The notes: generated from the letters alone by a model not told the origin. A stretch of DNA of 64,000 nucleotides from Lycocorax pyrrhopterus obiensis (GCA_014706295.1 JACSVZ010000002.1:53416432-53480431), one strand, 5' to 3'. Counted from the first letter of the stretch, positions 22,501-35,630 are shown. Program-made: numbers and translations.

Positions 22501-22800
22501 CAGAGGCCTAGAAAGCATGACCTCCTGAGGAAAGACTGAAAGATTTGGGTTTGTTTAGTCTAAAGAGGAGAAGGTTTAGAGAGAAAGATGATCACAGCCT
22601 TTGAGTACATTAAAAGATTAACATTGCTCCAGAAGAGGATGAGAATACATTGTTCTCTGTGACTTCTCTGGGTAGAGAAAGAAGTGACAGGCTGATGCTG
22701 AGGCAAGGACAATTTGGTTGCCACTTGGTAGGAGGTGCCATCGCTGGTCTCTGGGAGCCAAATAGCGGAATTACATGTTTTAGGAACAGGTTAGAAAATC
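22501..22800 (+). mobile_element. Old CR1-family LINE relic (plus strand)
   Basis: CAGAGGCCTAGAAAGCATGACCTCCTGAGGAAAGACTGAAAGATTTGGGTTTGTTTAGTCT follows the sauropsid CR1 pattern 'gaggaaagattgaaagaattgggtttgtttagtctggaga'. Then TTGAGTACATTAAAAGATTA ('ttcaagtacataaaaggtt'), AGTGACAGGCTGATGCTGAGGCAAGGACAATTTGG and GGAACAGGTTAGAAAATCT ('gagcaggttagacaa') follow in order. It spans the end of ORF2 into the 3' region, without the terminal octamers. The plus frame 22650-23039 and minus frame 22610-22933 overlap it and are not genes. Confidence 0.75.
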
Positions 22801-25800
22801 TCCGGTACATATTTCTTGTTCCTGCTTTATTAATATTCCTTCTGGTTGGGAGAGGTGATCTCATAAAATCCTGCTCCCAAAAAATATTCCCTTTTTTGAA
22901 ATCCTTGTTTTCTAAGATTCTGCTTGTTTGCAATGAAGTTGGATGTGAATGTATCCATATAAATTCATACCTGTATGTTGGGCAGTATTATGCTGTGAAG
23001 TCATGTATTTTAAGAGTTTTGGCCATGAACATGCTGTGAACACAAACAGAAAAACTATAAATTTGACCTCTAAGGCTATGTTAATCAAAGACATTCAGGT
23101 ATTGTTAAGTTTTAAATGAAGCAGGTTAAGGTGGAGAGAGCACACAGAATAGAGCTGGAATGGGCAGAAGTCTGTTCTGGAAAAAAGTTTCATGGGAGGG
23201 AAGTGGTGCTAGTTCTGGGGTTTTTTTGCATGTAGGGAGGGGGGAAGGGACATGCTAGGCGAGATTATTTTTCTGCAGAATGCGGGGTAACAGGGAGAGC
23301 AAAAGACATGCAGTCAGGAAGGGCAGAGTGGAAAGTGTTACATTAGGGTGAGCAAGAGAGAGCAGAGACACAAACCAGGCTGTCAGTAAGGGTGGAGAAA
23401 AAGGGTCCATTTTCAATACATTAACTGGAAAAGACCAGAGTGGGGCAAGGAACCAAATGTGAAGAAGAAAGGAGGAATCCAAACTTAGACAGTGACTGAA
23501 AGTAGATTGAAGGAGAGGTTAACATAAATTCTTATAGAAAGGGAGGAGATAGAGAAATAGAGAGGAACTAGGAGAACAAAGGAGGTGTTTTGTATTTGTG
23601 GTGTTTATGTGTTTATGCTGGGATTTCCAAGCACATATCAGTAGCTAGAGAATTATATGAGCCTTAGTATCATGAGTGTCTTGACAAGACAATGCGCACA
23701 AACATAAGGTCATTTGTCCTAACTAAAACATAGAGAAATAGTTTTCATGAACTAGCTTTAATCAAAAATCTGGTTTTGCCTTAATGTGATGTCTTGTAGA
23801 ACGTGGTCAGATGCCAGCTGTGTAAGACCAAGCAAGCAGACTGTACTGTCTCGTAATTAATCTTTTTTTCCTACATGCATTGATAGATTTCAGAAGACTT
23901 ATAATGTATCTTTTACTTGTGGCCTGAAGTTCAGATTGCTAAGGAAACATGAGTCCACAGAGTCGTGGAATCTGCAGCCTAACCCCAACAAAGCATTTGT
24001 TTATAAATAGGAAGAGAATATCCTAATAACAGGAGGCAGATGTTAAACATCTTGATTCATTTCAAATCTACTCAGCGTAGCTCAACGAACCCAAAGTCAG
24101 GCAACAGTGGACAAACAGAGCTTTCTTTTTATCCTATTGGGTCACATTAAAATATATGTCATATTTTCTGCAGTTTGTGAGCTTATTATGAAACAGTTTG
24201 AAGAAATTTTGGAGAGAACCTTTCAGGATTGATTGTTAAAACTATTAATCATATCTTGATTTCCACTATTATTGTTTGTTTAATATTTTAAGCATTCCAC
24301 ATATTAAAATCCTCAGGAGAACCTTGGGGTTTGTTAGCTTGTTGATTATATTACACATAGTTTCTCCACCACCATCCCTATTAAAGCCAGTGTTACAACA
24401 TCATAAATAGTTGAATTTTTATGTTGTTAGTGGTTTTGGTGACGGCAATTTAAAAATATTCGTAAGTGTTCTTTTTCTGCTTGACCATGTGTACTTTTTC
24501 AGTGCCGTTCATACACAAATAAACAATCAGGATAATGCTGTAAAGTTATTTTTGAACTGCTGCCTGGGCTTGAAAAAGCTCAATGCACAAAACTCACTGA
24601 GGTGAATGGAAACATTCCAACATATTTCAGTGAGCTCTGGATCAGACTCCTGAGCACAGTGCTGTTTCAAAGCCTTTTTTTTTTTTTAACATATTGTAAT
24701 AGATAATGTTTACTGAACTTATCTAAGGTTTCCAATGATTAATATACATTAGCTCCAACGTGTTTTGACTAGCTGATGATTTGGTATCATCAGGCCATTT
24801 CTTAGGTTTTTTTTATTCTGCCCTTCTCAGGCATTACACAACACTGCTCCAGCTGTCCCAATGTCCAGATGTTGGCTGTAAAGCTCTCTGAATTTAATAT
24901 TGTATGCAATCCCCCCCTCCCACCTTTTATTATTTTTTCCCCAAAATGGTTTGAAGCTGCAATGTCTGTGTTAGCTGTTTTCTTAAAAGGACTGTTTTGA
25001 GGCAGCTTTTACTCCAATGTGCTTTAGAGAGGGCTCAGAATTCATCAGAACCTGTGCACAATCACTTCATTTGTTTGAAATGATCTTTCACATTCAAGGT
25101 GAAAGAGCCTTCTGGACATGCAGGACACATTCTGCTCTTGTGTTGGATGAAGAGCCTTACATGTTTTCAGTCCTGCATCCTTGCCATAGTCCCTAGTTAA
25201 TTTAGAATTACTAAACAAACACCCCCTACAGAGCTTCTGCCTGGGTCCCTACACAGAAAAGGCACGTTTTGCCTTTGTTTTAACAATTCCTGTCATGTTA
25301 TGGTGAACGATTTCTCCCACTCGGATATTTTGCAGCTTGCTGTACATATATGCTTTCCCTGATATTTTTGCATGCCTGGAACGCCTGCCAGGTGAACATC
25401 TCTGGGCCATTATAGGTGCGAATCAATCTTAACAATTGCTCTGTAAAATGGGTAGGTCTCCTCATTCCCATTTGGCCCTGGTTTGAAAGCTGAAGAACGG
25501 ATAGGTGGACACCTATAAAAGCACGCGGTAAAACCCCTATTTTTTTCCTTTCAGCTAGTGTCTCTTGAAAGTTGTTTGCCAAAAAATATATCTGTTTGGA
25601 AGGAAAGCAGTTAACAGTCCCCAAATATTCGACAATCTTTTTTTTTGGTGTTGGTAACAGGCATGTAATTTCAGTTGCTGTATACCACTTATTGCTTTGC
25701 AGGTCTCTTGAGAGCTCAAAGAGGGTTGAAAAATGTTACTAATTCCTCTAATCTTTCAACATGGAGTTGAGATGGGGCATGAAGTATGTCATTCAAAGGA

Positions 25801-25947
25801 TACTTGAGCAATATGATTGGCTAATGGGGAGTCCTAGCAGCAGGTACAACATTTTAAATATGCACTACCAGAACACAGGCTTTTAAAAAGCATTTCTCGT
25901 AGCCCTCACCTCAAGGTTTGCAACACTGTAGATAGCTTTTCTAATTG
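22801..25947. other. Unique non-coding stretch
   Basis: About 3.1 kb of AT-rich DNA. Purine-rich patches occur at 23220-23260 and 23500-23585, and a T run at 24677-24689. The longest frame is minus 25298-25624 (108 codons), with no family resemblance. No gene or RNA gene recognised. Confidence 0.45.
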
Positions 25948-26093
25948 TAATAAGTCACAACAGGGCATGCCTTGTTGGGCCATAATCATACTTCTCAGGC
26001 TGCTGATAGCACTCCTCCTTCGGGTTCGTGGCTGGCGTACACCCGAGGAGTGCAATTATGGTACAACAATGATTGCCCTGTTGTGCCTTATTA
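25948..26093. repeat. Long imperfect inverted repeat (foldback), 146 bp
   Basis: The outer arms 25948-25986 (TAATAAGTCACAACAGGGCA...CCATAAT) and 26055-26093 are reverse complements over 39 positions, with six mismatches by my count. The inner arms GCACTCCTC and GAGGAGTGC, plus GGGT and ACCC, pair perfectly over 13 bp around a 15-nt loop (26026-26040). The left arm carries an extra segment of about 22 nt between outer and inner stems and a 4-nt bulge (CTTC). A transcript of either strand could fold into a long hairpin. I do not recognise the sequence as a known microRNA or transposon. It could be a degenerate foldback or MITE, a hairpin RNA locus or an inverted duplication. Opposing frames across it (25955-26152 minus, 25972-26175 plus) mirror the arms and are not convincing genes. 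Confidence 0.85.
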
Positions 26094-29000
26094 TTCAAGC
26101 AAGGCACTGAAGCAAGTGTTTGTGTGTGTGCACATGCAGAGACAAAGTACATCTGAGCAGGTCCTTACCAGATAATTAACAAACTTGTATTAACCCTATC
26201 CCAACATTTCTTTAATTTGAATGTTCCTTTCATAGCTGCCATTTTATCTGATTTGCCAGGTAGCTCCCAGAAAACCCACCAAGGGCTCTCTTTTCCTTTA
26301 CTTTTTGCCATTTTTGGGTTTTTTCATTTGAGCATGAATTTGAGCCCTGACAAGGGTGGCATTCTACCAGCCTTGGAGGAGGAAGATGCCTGTTCACCTG
26401 TAGGGCATGTAAACTCGTGCTAGTAGGAGGTCCCTTCACGTCAGGCGGAAGACTTAAGCTGAGCTTTTGTGCCCTGACGGTCCATTTGTCCAGACCACTT
26501 GCAAGTGTGTCTTGACAGTGCTAATAACCATGGTAGGTCCTAAGAAGAGCCCACAGCTCTTTGTAGGCCAAGACCAGAAAAGCCAAGATCTCATTTCACA
26601 GAAATCCCACTTCTTTTTGATGGGTGCACCTAAAACCTCAACAGGGAAATTAAAGTGCAGCTACTTTACCAAACCCTTGAGTTACCTAGTTCCCTTTAAA
26701 AGATTTTGGTGTTATATTTTAGCTTGAGGTATATTTAAATATGCGGAATATGAAATGTATTCATGACATATAGAGGTGTGACACACAACAAGCAGCGCCC
26801 TTCTCCAGCAATAACATCTGCAGCAGTGGACTGCTGCGCAGGGCTGAAGGACATCCTAGGGTCAAGACAAACATCATTTGTCACTGAAATTTGGAATTGA
26901 GGAAGCTGCTTAAACAACAGACAGGGAAGAGGCACTTCTCTCATTTTTCTAGGCTTATGCTGTCAGATTTTTAAGTCATAAGAACGGAATGAGTTCTATG
27001 AGCCACATGTTTTTTTGGAAGGTCTCTTCCAACTCAAGCATTTTTAATTGCAGATGTTGTTAAGATGTCATTTTTAACGGCCTTATGAAAAAGCTCTGCC
27101 ATTTCCACATTCTTGAGCTTTGAGCAGTGTGCATTCTTCAGCTGCTCAACAACAACAGCCTGTCTCCCCTGGTCCCAAGGATGCTGAGAATGGGAACACT
27201 CCATCTTTGCAGACCAGCTAGTGTTTGTCATTGCACTGTGGCACATTCCTGGTTCAGGGGCTGTAAATTTTCCTTGAGATGTGCAGCTTTGTGAGAGTTG
27301 GTCTCAAGCGAGATTCTGTGAAAGCTAATGCAATGCTTCCTGAGATTACAAATTGCTAGGCTGGGGTCAGTGTTAGGACCACAAACATAAGGTGTTTGAG
27401 ATAAAAGTATTTTACGGCATCTGCCAAACTGGTGAAATTTTCCATATTTGCTGCTGTGTTCAGTTCTTGAAACAGTTACAGAGAATCTTGGCTCCCTCTT
27501 TATCCTCCCTCGATAGCAAAAGTTAATCACTCGCACATGGACTCACTTGAAAAAAGTATGTAATATTTACTTGTTTTCCTCTCTCATGTTAAATTTCATT
27601 TCCTCTGTTTCTACCACTTCTCTATGATGTGAACCTATTGCTCATTGGTGTATAACATACAGAGGTGTTTTTTCCTGAACAAAGAAGTGATGCCATTCAC
27701 TTCTTTTAGAAAGGCTACTCTGCCCATCTGAAGGCAGGATGTGTGCCCTGATCCCTAAAGCACTCTTGGATTCTCTCAGTTCTAGTCAAAGGAAGTAAAA
27801 TTTGAAGAGAGCAAAAATAATGGTGTGAAGCTGATGGGTTTTACACTTACAAGACATTTCTGCAGAGAGGTACAGGTCTGGGGGCTGGGATGCCAGATTC
27901 ACTAAACACAACTTTTGCATTCATGGGAAACAGGCTTATGGCCTAGTTGGACTCTTGGGATTTGTGTTCAGCTGCAGAAAACTATCAGGAGGGAGCCTGG
28001 TGATGGGGAGACCAGGACCATTTTGGCCTGACTGTTGTTGGTCCTGGCTGCAGGGTGGGAACCCAAGGGAAGGAGATATGGTATCCCTGTGCCTCGGTGA
28101 GTCCCAAAGGAGCCCTGCTGACCCCCAGAAGCCCAGTATGAGTCAGTCTTCTTTCCCTCTGTGTGCAGCTGGCAGTGTAGGATTCCCTCTGTCTCCCCTC
28201 TAATTCCCTAAAGTGCTGTTTCAAGGTGTTTTGGCTCTTCCTAATTGCATTTGGTATGAGCTATCACTTCAGTTCTTCAAGAGTTGCACCTCAGATGCAC
28301 ATTTTTTGTGCCCAGTGTATAAGATTCCAGGGCTCAGTCTGGCATACACCATTCAGGATGGTCCCTTAAATGAAATCTCTGTCTATCACATATACATCCT
28401 CATCAAATTAGTCTCCCCTCCCCTCTGGATCTACATACCGACCCTGCTGCTTTGATGTTACAGCACTGAGGAATTTATAAGACATGGTATTTTTTCCCAG
28501 CAAGAAAACATGAGCAAACCATCTATTATGATAATTAATGAAACTGATTTACATCTTGTGAAAAGATTAGGCAGTGGCTGCTGCTGCTGCCTTGGAAATG
28601 TCCCATAATGATATCAAACTTCAGGCCTAAGGAGAAGTACAAAAAGGCAGCTTTAAAACCTCTGGATGTATATCTTCTGATAAGTCTCCATGGATTTTCT
28701 GATAAGACTGCCCGTGGAAGAATTCTTCCTTCTGGTTCTCTCACCAGGCTCAGGGATTTTCCCCTCCTTGCAATTGTGCTTCCAATGAGCATTTGAAAAT
28801 AGCTGGACTTTAAAGAATGAAAACCAGAGAAAAATTAGATTCAGACACAACTAATGTTTCAACCGGTTTTACAGTATTAGCCAGCAAGTCACACTGAGAG
28901 CTCTTCCACAAACAAATCTGGAAAATGTGTTTTCAGAGACAAGTCTGTTCAGTATATATAACATCCTTTTCCCTCCAGCCTTTGGAACCTCATCTTGCAG

Positions 29001-30982
29001 ATGTGTTTACACAAATAAATAGCTTCACATCAATAATTCTGTATGAGTGTGTAAATCATTGGAGCATCTTGAGCCTCTGCTGTAGATATTAAGGGGAATC
29101 TTGTGTCTGTCTCCAGACAGGGTATAAGGACAGCTCAGGTACATAGTTTGCTTCCTCCTTCACTGTTTAGACACCTCTCAAATAAACTATATGTAGAGTT
29201 GGGTGAATTAGGCAAGGTATTTAGGACCCATGCACTAATTCTTGCTTTTGTCAGCCTGCTGAGGTTTCATAAGCAAATGGCTCTTACTTTGAAAATAACT
29301 GAATTTCAGACTTGAAAGGATGAGCATCTTTTGAAAAGTATGTTTTTGCTAAGAAAGCTGAATTTATACAGTCTAAAAGAAAATCAATAGCAGGTGGGTT
29401 GAGTTGGGGCTGGTATTAGATAGGGAAGACAAGCATATCAAGAGATTACAAAAAGCTCCATGATGAAGTACAGTTAGGCCTTTTTTATATTTGGATAGTT
29501 TAAAAAAAATTATGAGCAGAAGGCATTCAATGAAACCAAAGGGCCTTTCAACATCTTAGTGTAATAGAGCACTGAGGTTCATTTCAGTGACAGGAGTCTA
29601 GCAGGGTTCAAACAAAGGTATGAAATTTTATCTGGACTGTGGTAGGATCCCCACACCGCAATACCACACATAAAGCAAGCTCACTACTTTGCTTCCCACC
29701 TTTGTCATTTCCCCCGATTAACAAAAATAGTTTTTGTAGGGAACAGTACTTTGCCATGGGCACATGTCACTGTCTGGATCAGGGAGTGATTCGGTGCAAA
29801 GCTCAGATGTTTGAATGTTAATGTAAGCACTGCAGGGGTTTTCATTCAGTCTTTTAAGCTATGGAATACTGTCAGGTTGTGCAGACTGAAGAAGATGGGC
29901 ATCAGTTTTTCAAGTTACTGTGAGTGATGAGAGGTTGATTTTAGGTTACTTAGGATGACCTTGCTAAGGGGGAGATGTGCAAAATATATTTAGTAATTTT
30001 AAACACCACTAAACTGAGGGCAGTGGAACACACAAAACATATCTTCTGTGGCATGGTCAAAAAGAGGTAAATCAATCATATATTATTGTATGTGCATTTT
30101 AGTATGTAATGTTTTATATGGGTGCTGTAGCCAATATAATTTGTCCACTGTTCTTTTAATGGTTTAAGATAGGGCTATGAACATGGATACCTTTCATAAC
30201 ATATCTAATTCAACACGCTTAAAATGCTTGAGCCACCACACATGTATTATTCGGTGAGAAAAATAAATCTGAAACAAAAACTTTGGCCAAAGTCAGCATT
30301 TTGGCTGAAGGCAGCGGTTAGTGCCACCATGCCTCTGAGACTGCTTTTCAGAGGGTGTCCCAAGCCACTGGTACCCCTGGATACTTTATCCTGCTTTGTG
30401 CATCTATGTTTATTGTCATATCTTAGTCCAAAATGAAGGCTATTCTTTGTGTTTAGATATTACATCAACAGATCCCTGTAAGGTCCACTCAGCACAAAGA
30501 GGAAAGGTTACTTTATGTGGTGATGACCACGTACTGCTGGGACACCAGAATGGAAAGTCTCTTCCAAAGCCCCAGTTTCCCTGAGCTGTTTCTAATCCCA
30601 CAGAGGCTCATGGAGCTGCAGCAGCGCTGCAAAGCTCAGTCTAATGTAAATTATCAGAATTACTTGACTTGTTTGCTTAGGAACTCACTGGCACCAGGTT
30701 TTCCCTGATGACTGCTAAGATCCGGGTGGAAAAGCCCTACAGGATGTAATAGGAATCTTTGCAGAAACATTAAAAGGCCCTATTTAAACTGCTCTGAAAC
30801 CTATACAGTTTAATAGAGAGTAATATCCTTTCTATTGTTGTTTTTAACTATCCTATATAATTCTATATTAAATTCTTGAGAAAGGCTGTAATTTTCTATT
30901 AAATTCTTTCAGGCTTTTCCACAAGGGTTCAGTAACATTTTTCATCTTTCCCAGAAGTCAATCACTTCAAGCCGCTAGCCAT
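26094..30982. other. Long non-coding stretch
   Basis: About 4.9 kb with no supported gene. All frames are at most 102 codons and overlap shadows on the other strand. A 28-bp word near 27018 (GGAAGGTCTCTTCCAACTCAAGC) resembles a CR1 3' tail but is too short to call. No RNA gene seen. Confidence 0.45.
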
Positions 30983-31042
30983 ATGTACCTATTATATATA
31001 TTTATAAATACATATGTGTATATATATACACACACACTTATG
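30983..31042. repeat. TA/TG/CA simple repeat
   Basis: An AT-rich alternating tract, TATTATATATATTTATAAATACATATG followed by TGTATATATATACACACACAC. It is partly self-complementary and ends about 210 bp before the CR1 at 31253. Confidence 0.8.
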
Positions 31043-31252
31043 TAGGCATGTTACTCCTCTGGAGCCCCTTACTCAGAGCAAGGCTCAGGTCCTGGAGAAG
31101 TGATTGCTGTGAAGAGCTTCACCCTCGCTGCCTGTGAGCCCTCAGCCCCAGGGAGAACATCACACATTCACGGTCTCAGTTGGAATCACCCTTGCTGGGC
31201 AGGTCTCCTTTCTCTGTTTGACTGAACAGACCCTCTGCATCTGCCTCCATTT
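31043..31252. other. Short spacer before a CR1
   Basis: Moderately GC-rich, with no feature recognised. The exact CR1 5' truncation lies at or just before 31253. Confidence 0.4.
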
Positions 31253-31943
31253 TGGATTTCAGTAAAGCTTTTGACACTGACCCTCACAGGATTCTTCTGG
31301 ACAAAATGTCCAGTCCACAGCTGGATAAACACGTCATGTGATGGGTAAGCAACTGGCTAATGAGTCCAGCACAAAGGGTTACAGTGAATGGAAGGGGTGA
31401 CATCAGACTGGTGACTTGTCACTAGTGGTGTTCCACAGGGCCCCATCCCTGGCCCTGTGCTCTTCAACATCTTCATAAATGACCTGGACACAGGACTGGA
31501 AGATATACTAAGCAATTTCACAGAAGATACAAAATTGGGAGGAGCTGTTGACTTCCTTGAGGGTGGGGAGGCCCTGCAGAGAGACCTGGACAAATCAGAG
31601 GACTGGGCAAGCACCAATCATAATGAAGTTTAACAAGGTCGGGTGCCGGATTCTGCATCTGGGACAGAGCAACCCTGGATGTATGGACAGAGTGGGAAAC
31701 GAGATGCTGAAAAGCAGCACCACAGAAAGGGACCTGGGGTTCCTGGTCAATGGCAAGTTGAATTTGAGTCAGCAGTGCCCATACAGCCAGGAGGGCCACC
31801 CCTCTCCTGGGTGCATCAGGCACAGCATCACCCCCGGTCAAGGGAGGGGATTGTCCCGCTCTGCTCTGCACTGGGGTGACCTCACCTTGAATGTTGCGTG
31901 CAGTTTGGGGTGTCACAATATAAGAAAGTTACAAAGCTGTTAG
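31253..31943 (+). pseudogene. CR1 reverse-transcriptase remnant
   Basis: Conserved RT blocks are visible in pieces: DFSKAFDT near 31255, [21 protein letters not shown] near 31427-31488, and [15 protein letters not shown] near 31510-31550. The last block is where the catalytic aspartates sit, and the usual FADD has become FTED at 31517-31528, so an active-site residue is changed. Small insertions and stop codons (for example TAG at 31422-31424 in the running frame) break the reading frame. Later pieces ([15 protein letters not shown] text, then CRILHLGQSNPGCMDRVGNEML in the 31548-31943 frame) are the family's C-terminal region. Not functional. Confidence 0.85.
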
Positions 31944-32282
31944 AGAGTGTCCAAAGGAGAGCAGTGAAGATGGTAAAAGGCCTTGAGGGGAAACGTTACG
32001 AGGAGTGACTGAAGTCACTTGGTCCGTTGAGCCTAGAGAAGAGGAGAGGTTTAGGTTGGATATTAGAAAAAGGTTCTTCCCCCAGAGGGTGGTTGGGCAC
32101 TAGAACAGGCTCCCCAGGGAAGCGGTCACAGCACCAAGCCCAGCAGAGTTCAAGAAGTGTTTGGACAATGCTCTCAGGCACATGGTGTGACTCTTGGGGA
32201 TGGTGCTGTGCAGGGCCAAGAGTTGGACTCAATGATCTTTCTGGGTCTCTTCCAACTCAGCGTATTCTGTGATTCTGTGATT
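31253..32282 (+). mobile_element. CR1 LINE, 5'-truncated with intact 3' end (plus strand)
   Basis: It starts within the reverse-transcriptase domain (TGGATTTCAGTAAAGCTTTTGAC) and runs through the rest of ORF2 and the 3' region to the terminal tandem repeat ATTCTGTGATTCTGTGATT at 32264-32282, the diagnostic avian CR1 end. It is 5'-truncated as usual for CR1, about 1.03 kb long, with frameshifts and stops in ORF2. Better preserved than the 9.1, 22.5 and 51-53 kb relics, so probably younger. Opposite orientation to the 5.1 kb copy. Confidence 0.95.
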
Positions 32283-35200
32283 AAATATGGAGCAAAGGCT
32301 GGCAGGTCATTGCCCAGCACCTGCACCACAGGCATGCCCATAGTGGATACTTGCCTTCCCACCAGGAAAGGTCTTTTGCAGGGGAAGGAAAAGCGTGCTC
32401 TCAGGAAGCAAGCAGCTGAAGCCAGCAGCCGAGCAGCAGTTCCAGCTGAGCTGCCTGGCTGACATGAATTAATCCACCCCTTTTAAAACATTCACACGCT
32501 GATCTGATTTTGACTGCTCCCTGCACCCAGGCAGCTTTACAGCTTGGTGTGGTTTAAAGGGAAATTCCGATGGCACTTTCTCTGCAGATTCAGTTTATCC
32601 CAGTGCTGGCACTCAGACCACCTGATGTGCATGTTATGTTTGTTTATTTTGCTGATATCCTGAGAAGGTCATTGGCAGTCTGTTTCCTGCTCTTTGGATA
32701 CATATGCTGCTGCAATCACTCTGTTCCATATACAGCGTGCAAGAAATGTAAAGTTCCGTAAACAAACCAAACACACACTATTTGTGCATTGGAGAATATT
32801 TTGTTCTTGCTTCTGGAGTGCATTTTGACTCCCATGTAGCAGGTGCAAAAGGGCCATCAAGCCTCCCTGTGAGAAGCCTAGCCTGACCTGACTGCAGTGC
32901 TCACAGCAGCAATCTCTTCCACCCCTAAGTCTGACACCGAGCCCTGAGGCTGTGTCTATCAGGGTTTGATGGCACTGAGGTCCCGACCTGAGCCCCAGCT
33001 ATGGAATCACTCCTTCTCCAGTTTGGCTTTGCAAGCTTGGCTTGAGGGTCTCTGCTGACTTCATTGCAGTGTAAGTTATCAGAATACTTTCCAGCCATGT
33101 TCAGAGTGATGCACTTTTTGGGTTTTGTGCTCCTGCACATGGACCTGAGGAAAGTAAACACACGTGAAAATTGTGCATGAGGTTTCATCTCTGGGAACCC
33201 TCAGCTTGGCAGCTTATTCCCTGACTTAAAGTAAAGCACAGCCAAATAGATATTTTTATCTTTGTTATGGGGACTATTCTGCCATGGTGCTGTGTGAACC
33301 TCACCTCTGGGGCACACAGAAAACCTTGGGCCCAAGTTTGCAGACTACCTGTGCAGCACCCATGCATGTTCAGGAGATGAGAGGACTGTGTTGCTCTTCT
33401 ATGTAGCCATAGCCTAAGTGGTGCTTTTGAAGCATTTGAATGAAAGCATGTGTCATGCTGAGAGGCTGGATTCAGGGAGGTTTAATTGGTAAAATGAATA
33501 TTTTAGCTGGAGGAATTAGCTTTCTGTAGTAATTTTGGGGGTGATTAGGTTTGGGATGAGTACCTAGACTGTTTTGCTGCAAAGAGAAACCATTTGTCTT
33601 GCTACTGCTCATCTCAGCTTCATTATGTGACTAATCTGCTACAGTGCCTAGGCCCTGGACTAGAAACTTATTTTAATGTCTGGATGTCCAAATCAAAGTG
33701 TATAAACAAGAGACAGTAAACAAAAATGTATCAGTATTCGTATTTCTAGAAATAAACAGGGCATTTAATATGTACGTGTATATTGAGCTGTCCATGCATA
33801 GCCATCTCCTGGGATGGTGCCTGCCAGAGTTGGAGAGTGAAGTACATGAGATATGGAGCAGCTGGGCATATACACCCTATGACACACTTAGCAAAGCCCC
33901 TGACAGCTATTCCAGAGAAATTTCCAGATCTGTGGAGTGTGAATATCTTGAAATTTGGGGAAGAAAGGGATAGCATACCAAAGTTTGCCCATCAGAAAGT
34001 GCTGCTCCAGCAGTGGTGAAAGACTGTGGTGACTCCAGTAAAATTAATGGATTTGCAGTAATGCAAAACTTTTGTGACATCGGCATCAAGCACTTTGCTT
34101 TTCTAGGAGGTATTAATCAAAGTTCTGACCTTTTCCCTGGGAAGTTTTATTTCTTTTTAACTCTGTCCATGGGGTTACCAGATGTGCTGTGTTTGTACTG
34201 CGATTGTTTTAGCCATGCAAGGCATTCTTAGGGTCTCAGCTGATTTGCTGAAACCAGGATCTGTCCTGATTTCAATAAAACATTGGGATTTCCCAGGGGC
34301 TCTCCCAACTGTCATCTCCGTTCTAGCAGCATGTCTATGTGGCCAAGCACATCCTCTCCTTCCTCAGGAACCTCAAACCCCAGCTGCTCAACCCTCAAGA
34401 AAGCCTGGCACAGACAATCATATTGCTGCCTTTATGTGGAAAGGTGTGTGCTGTAACATCAGGAGGTCAGCAACACTAAGCCTGACATGTGGGGGAAATG
34501 TCTTCATCTTTGCTTGCAGGCACTCACAGCAGAGCCTTGAAAGGGGCAGACTGAGTACACTCACTGTGGAAGGATAAAGAAAAGAGAAGAACCAGGAAAC
34601 CCAGGAGAAGCAAAGTTATCAGGATAGAGAATGAAGCAGGACTGGGAAGTGAAGGGTAAAAGGAATTACAAATTATATTTTTGGGGTTTTACCTCTGCAG
34701 AGACATGGTAAGGTTTGAAACAGATAAAGATCGTTTATATAAATGATCTGAACTGGCAACACAGATTTAAAAACTAAGTCCAGGATCTTCTGACACTCTG
34801 AGGGAGCTGATCTTTAAGCTTGATATGAGATGCAGGCTAGGAATGTTTGGCATGATTTTGCATTTCCTAATAAAACCTCACAGTGCCTCACATAGCATCC
34901 CACTCTTGTTAAAACTGCAGTAGAATTTTTAATGAGCAAGTGTTCAAGAAATTGCTTTAATGTCCTCCTCAAAAAACTTCCCCTCATATCACAGCTCTCT
35001 TTAACACCATACACAGGACTGTAACTTTACAGCCTCCCTGGAGCAATTCACAGTGCTTAGCTGTCCCAGACCTGTGCAAGCAGTGAGCTGCAACTTGGTC
35101 ACAGACCCTGAACCCCATCTCCTCTCCCTTGGGGTCTAGCAGAGAGTAAGTACCTCTTATCCCTCTACGTAGCATAAGCTATTGCACCTCAGTTTGCATT

Positions 35201-35630
35201 CTGGCTGAGATGGAGAATGCTGCAACCTCAGAATATTGAACAGGCTGGAAACCCTTTACACGTGAGATGCCCCACATGCAGGCAGTGCTCCGGCCGGGTG
35301 CAGACAGACCGGCTTCCACAGGCTCCCCGCGAGCTCCTCCCACCCCTCCGTCCCACCTCCTTCATGCAGGTTACTGCATATAGTATGAAAATTTGGCCTG
35401 GTAGAGAACTTCTGTAATCACCTTTTCCAGCTTCTGGAGCCTTCTTTCTTCCAGGTGTGTGTTGTTGGGGTTTTTTCACCAGGCTGTTGGGGTAAAGAAG
35501 GGTGGGGCCTGTGCCGCCGTGGCTCGTGGGTGTTCAGGAGGCTGAAGCAGCTTCACATCAGAGCTGCTGGCAGGGCAATTTCTCCCCTCACGCTGCCAGC
35601 TTTACTCTATTGAGTCGTAACTTGCCAGTC
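32283..35630. other. Long non-coding stretch
   Basis: About 3.3 kb without recognisable exon or repeat. The longest frame is plus 34182-34577 (131 codons), with no motif. A GC-richer, CpG-containing patch near 35290-35360 (CGGCCGGGTGCAGACAGACC) is too small to be a convincing CpG island. Confidence 0.45.

Noticed and set aside
27018..27045. GGAAGGTCTCTTCCAACTCAAGC, like a CR1 3' tail
   Set aside because: Under 30 bp, no terminal octamer after it and no CR1 sequence before it; it could easily be chance.
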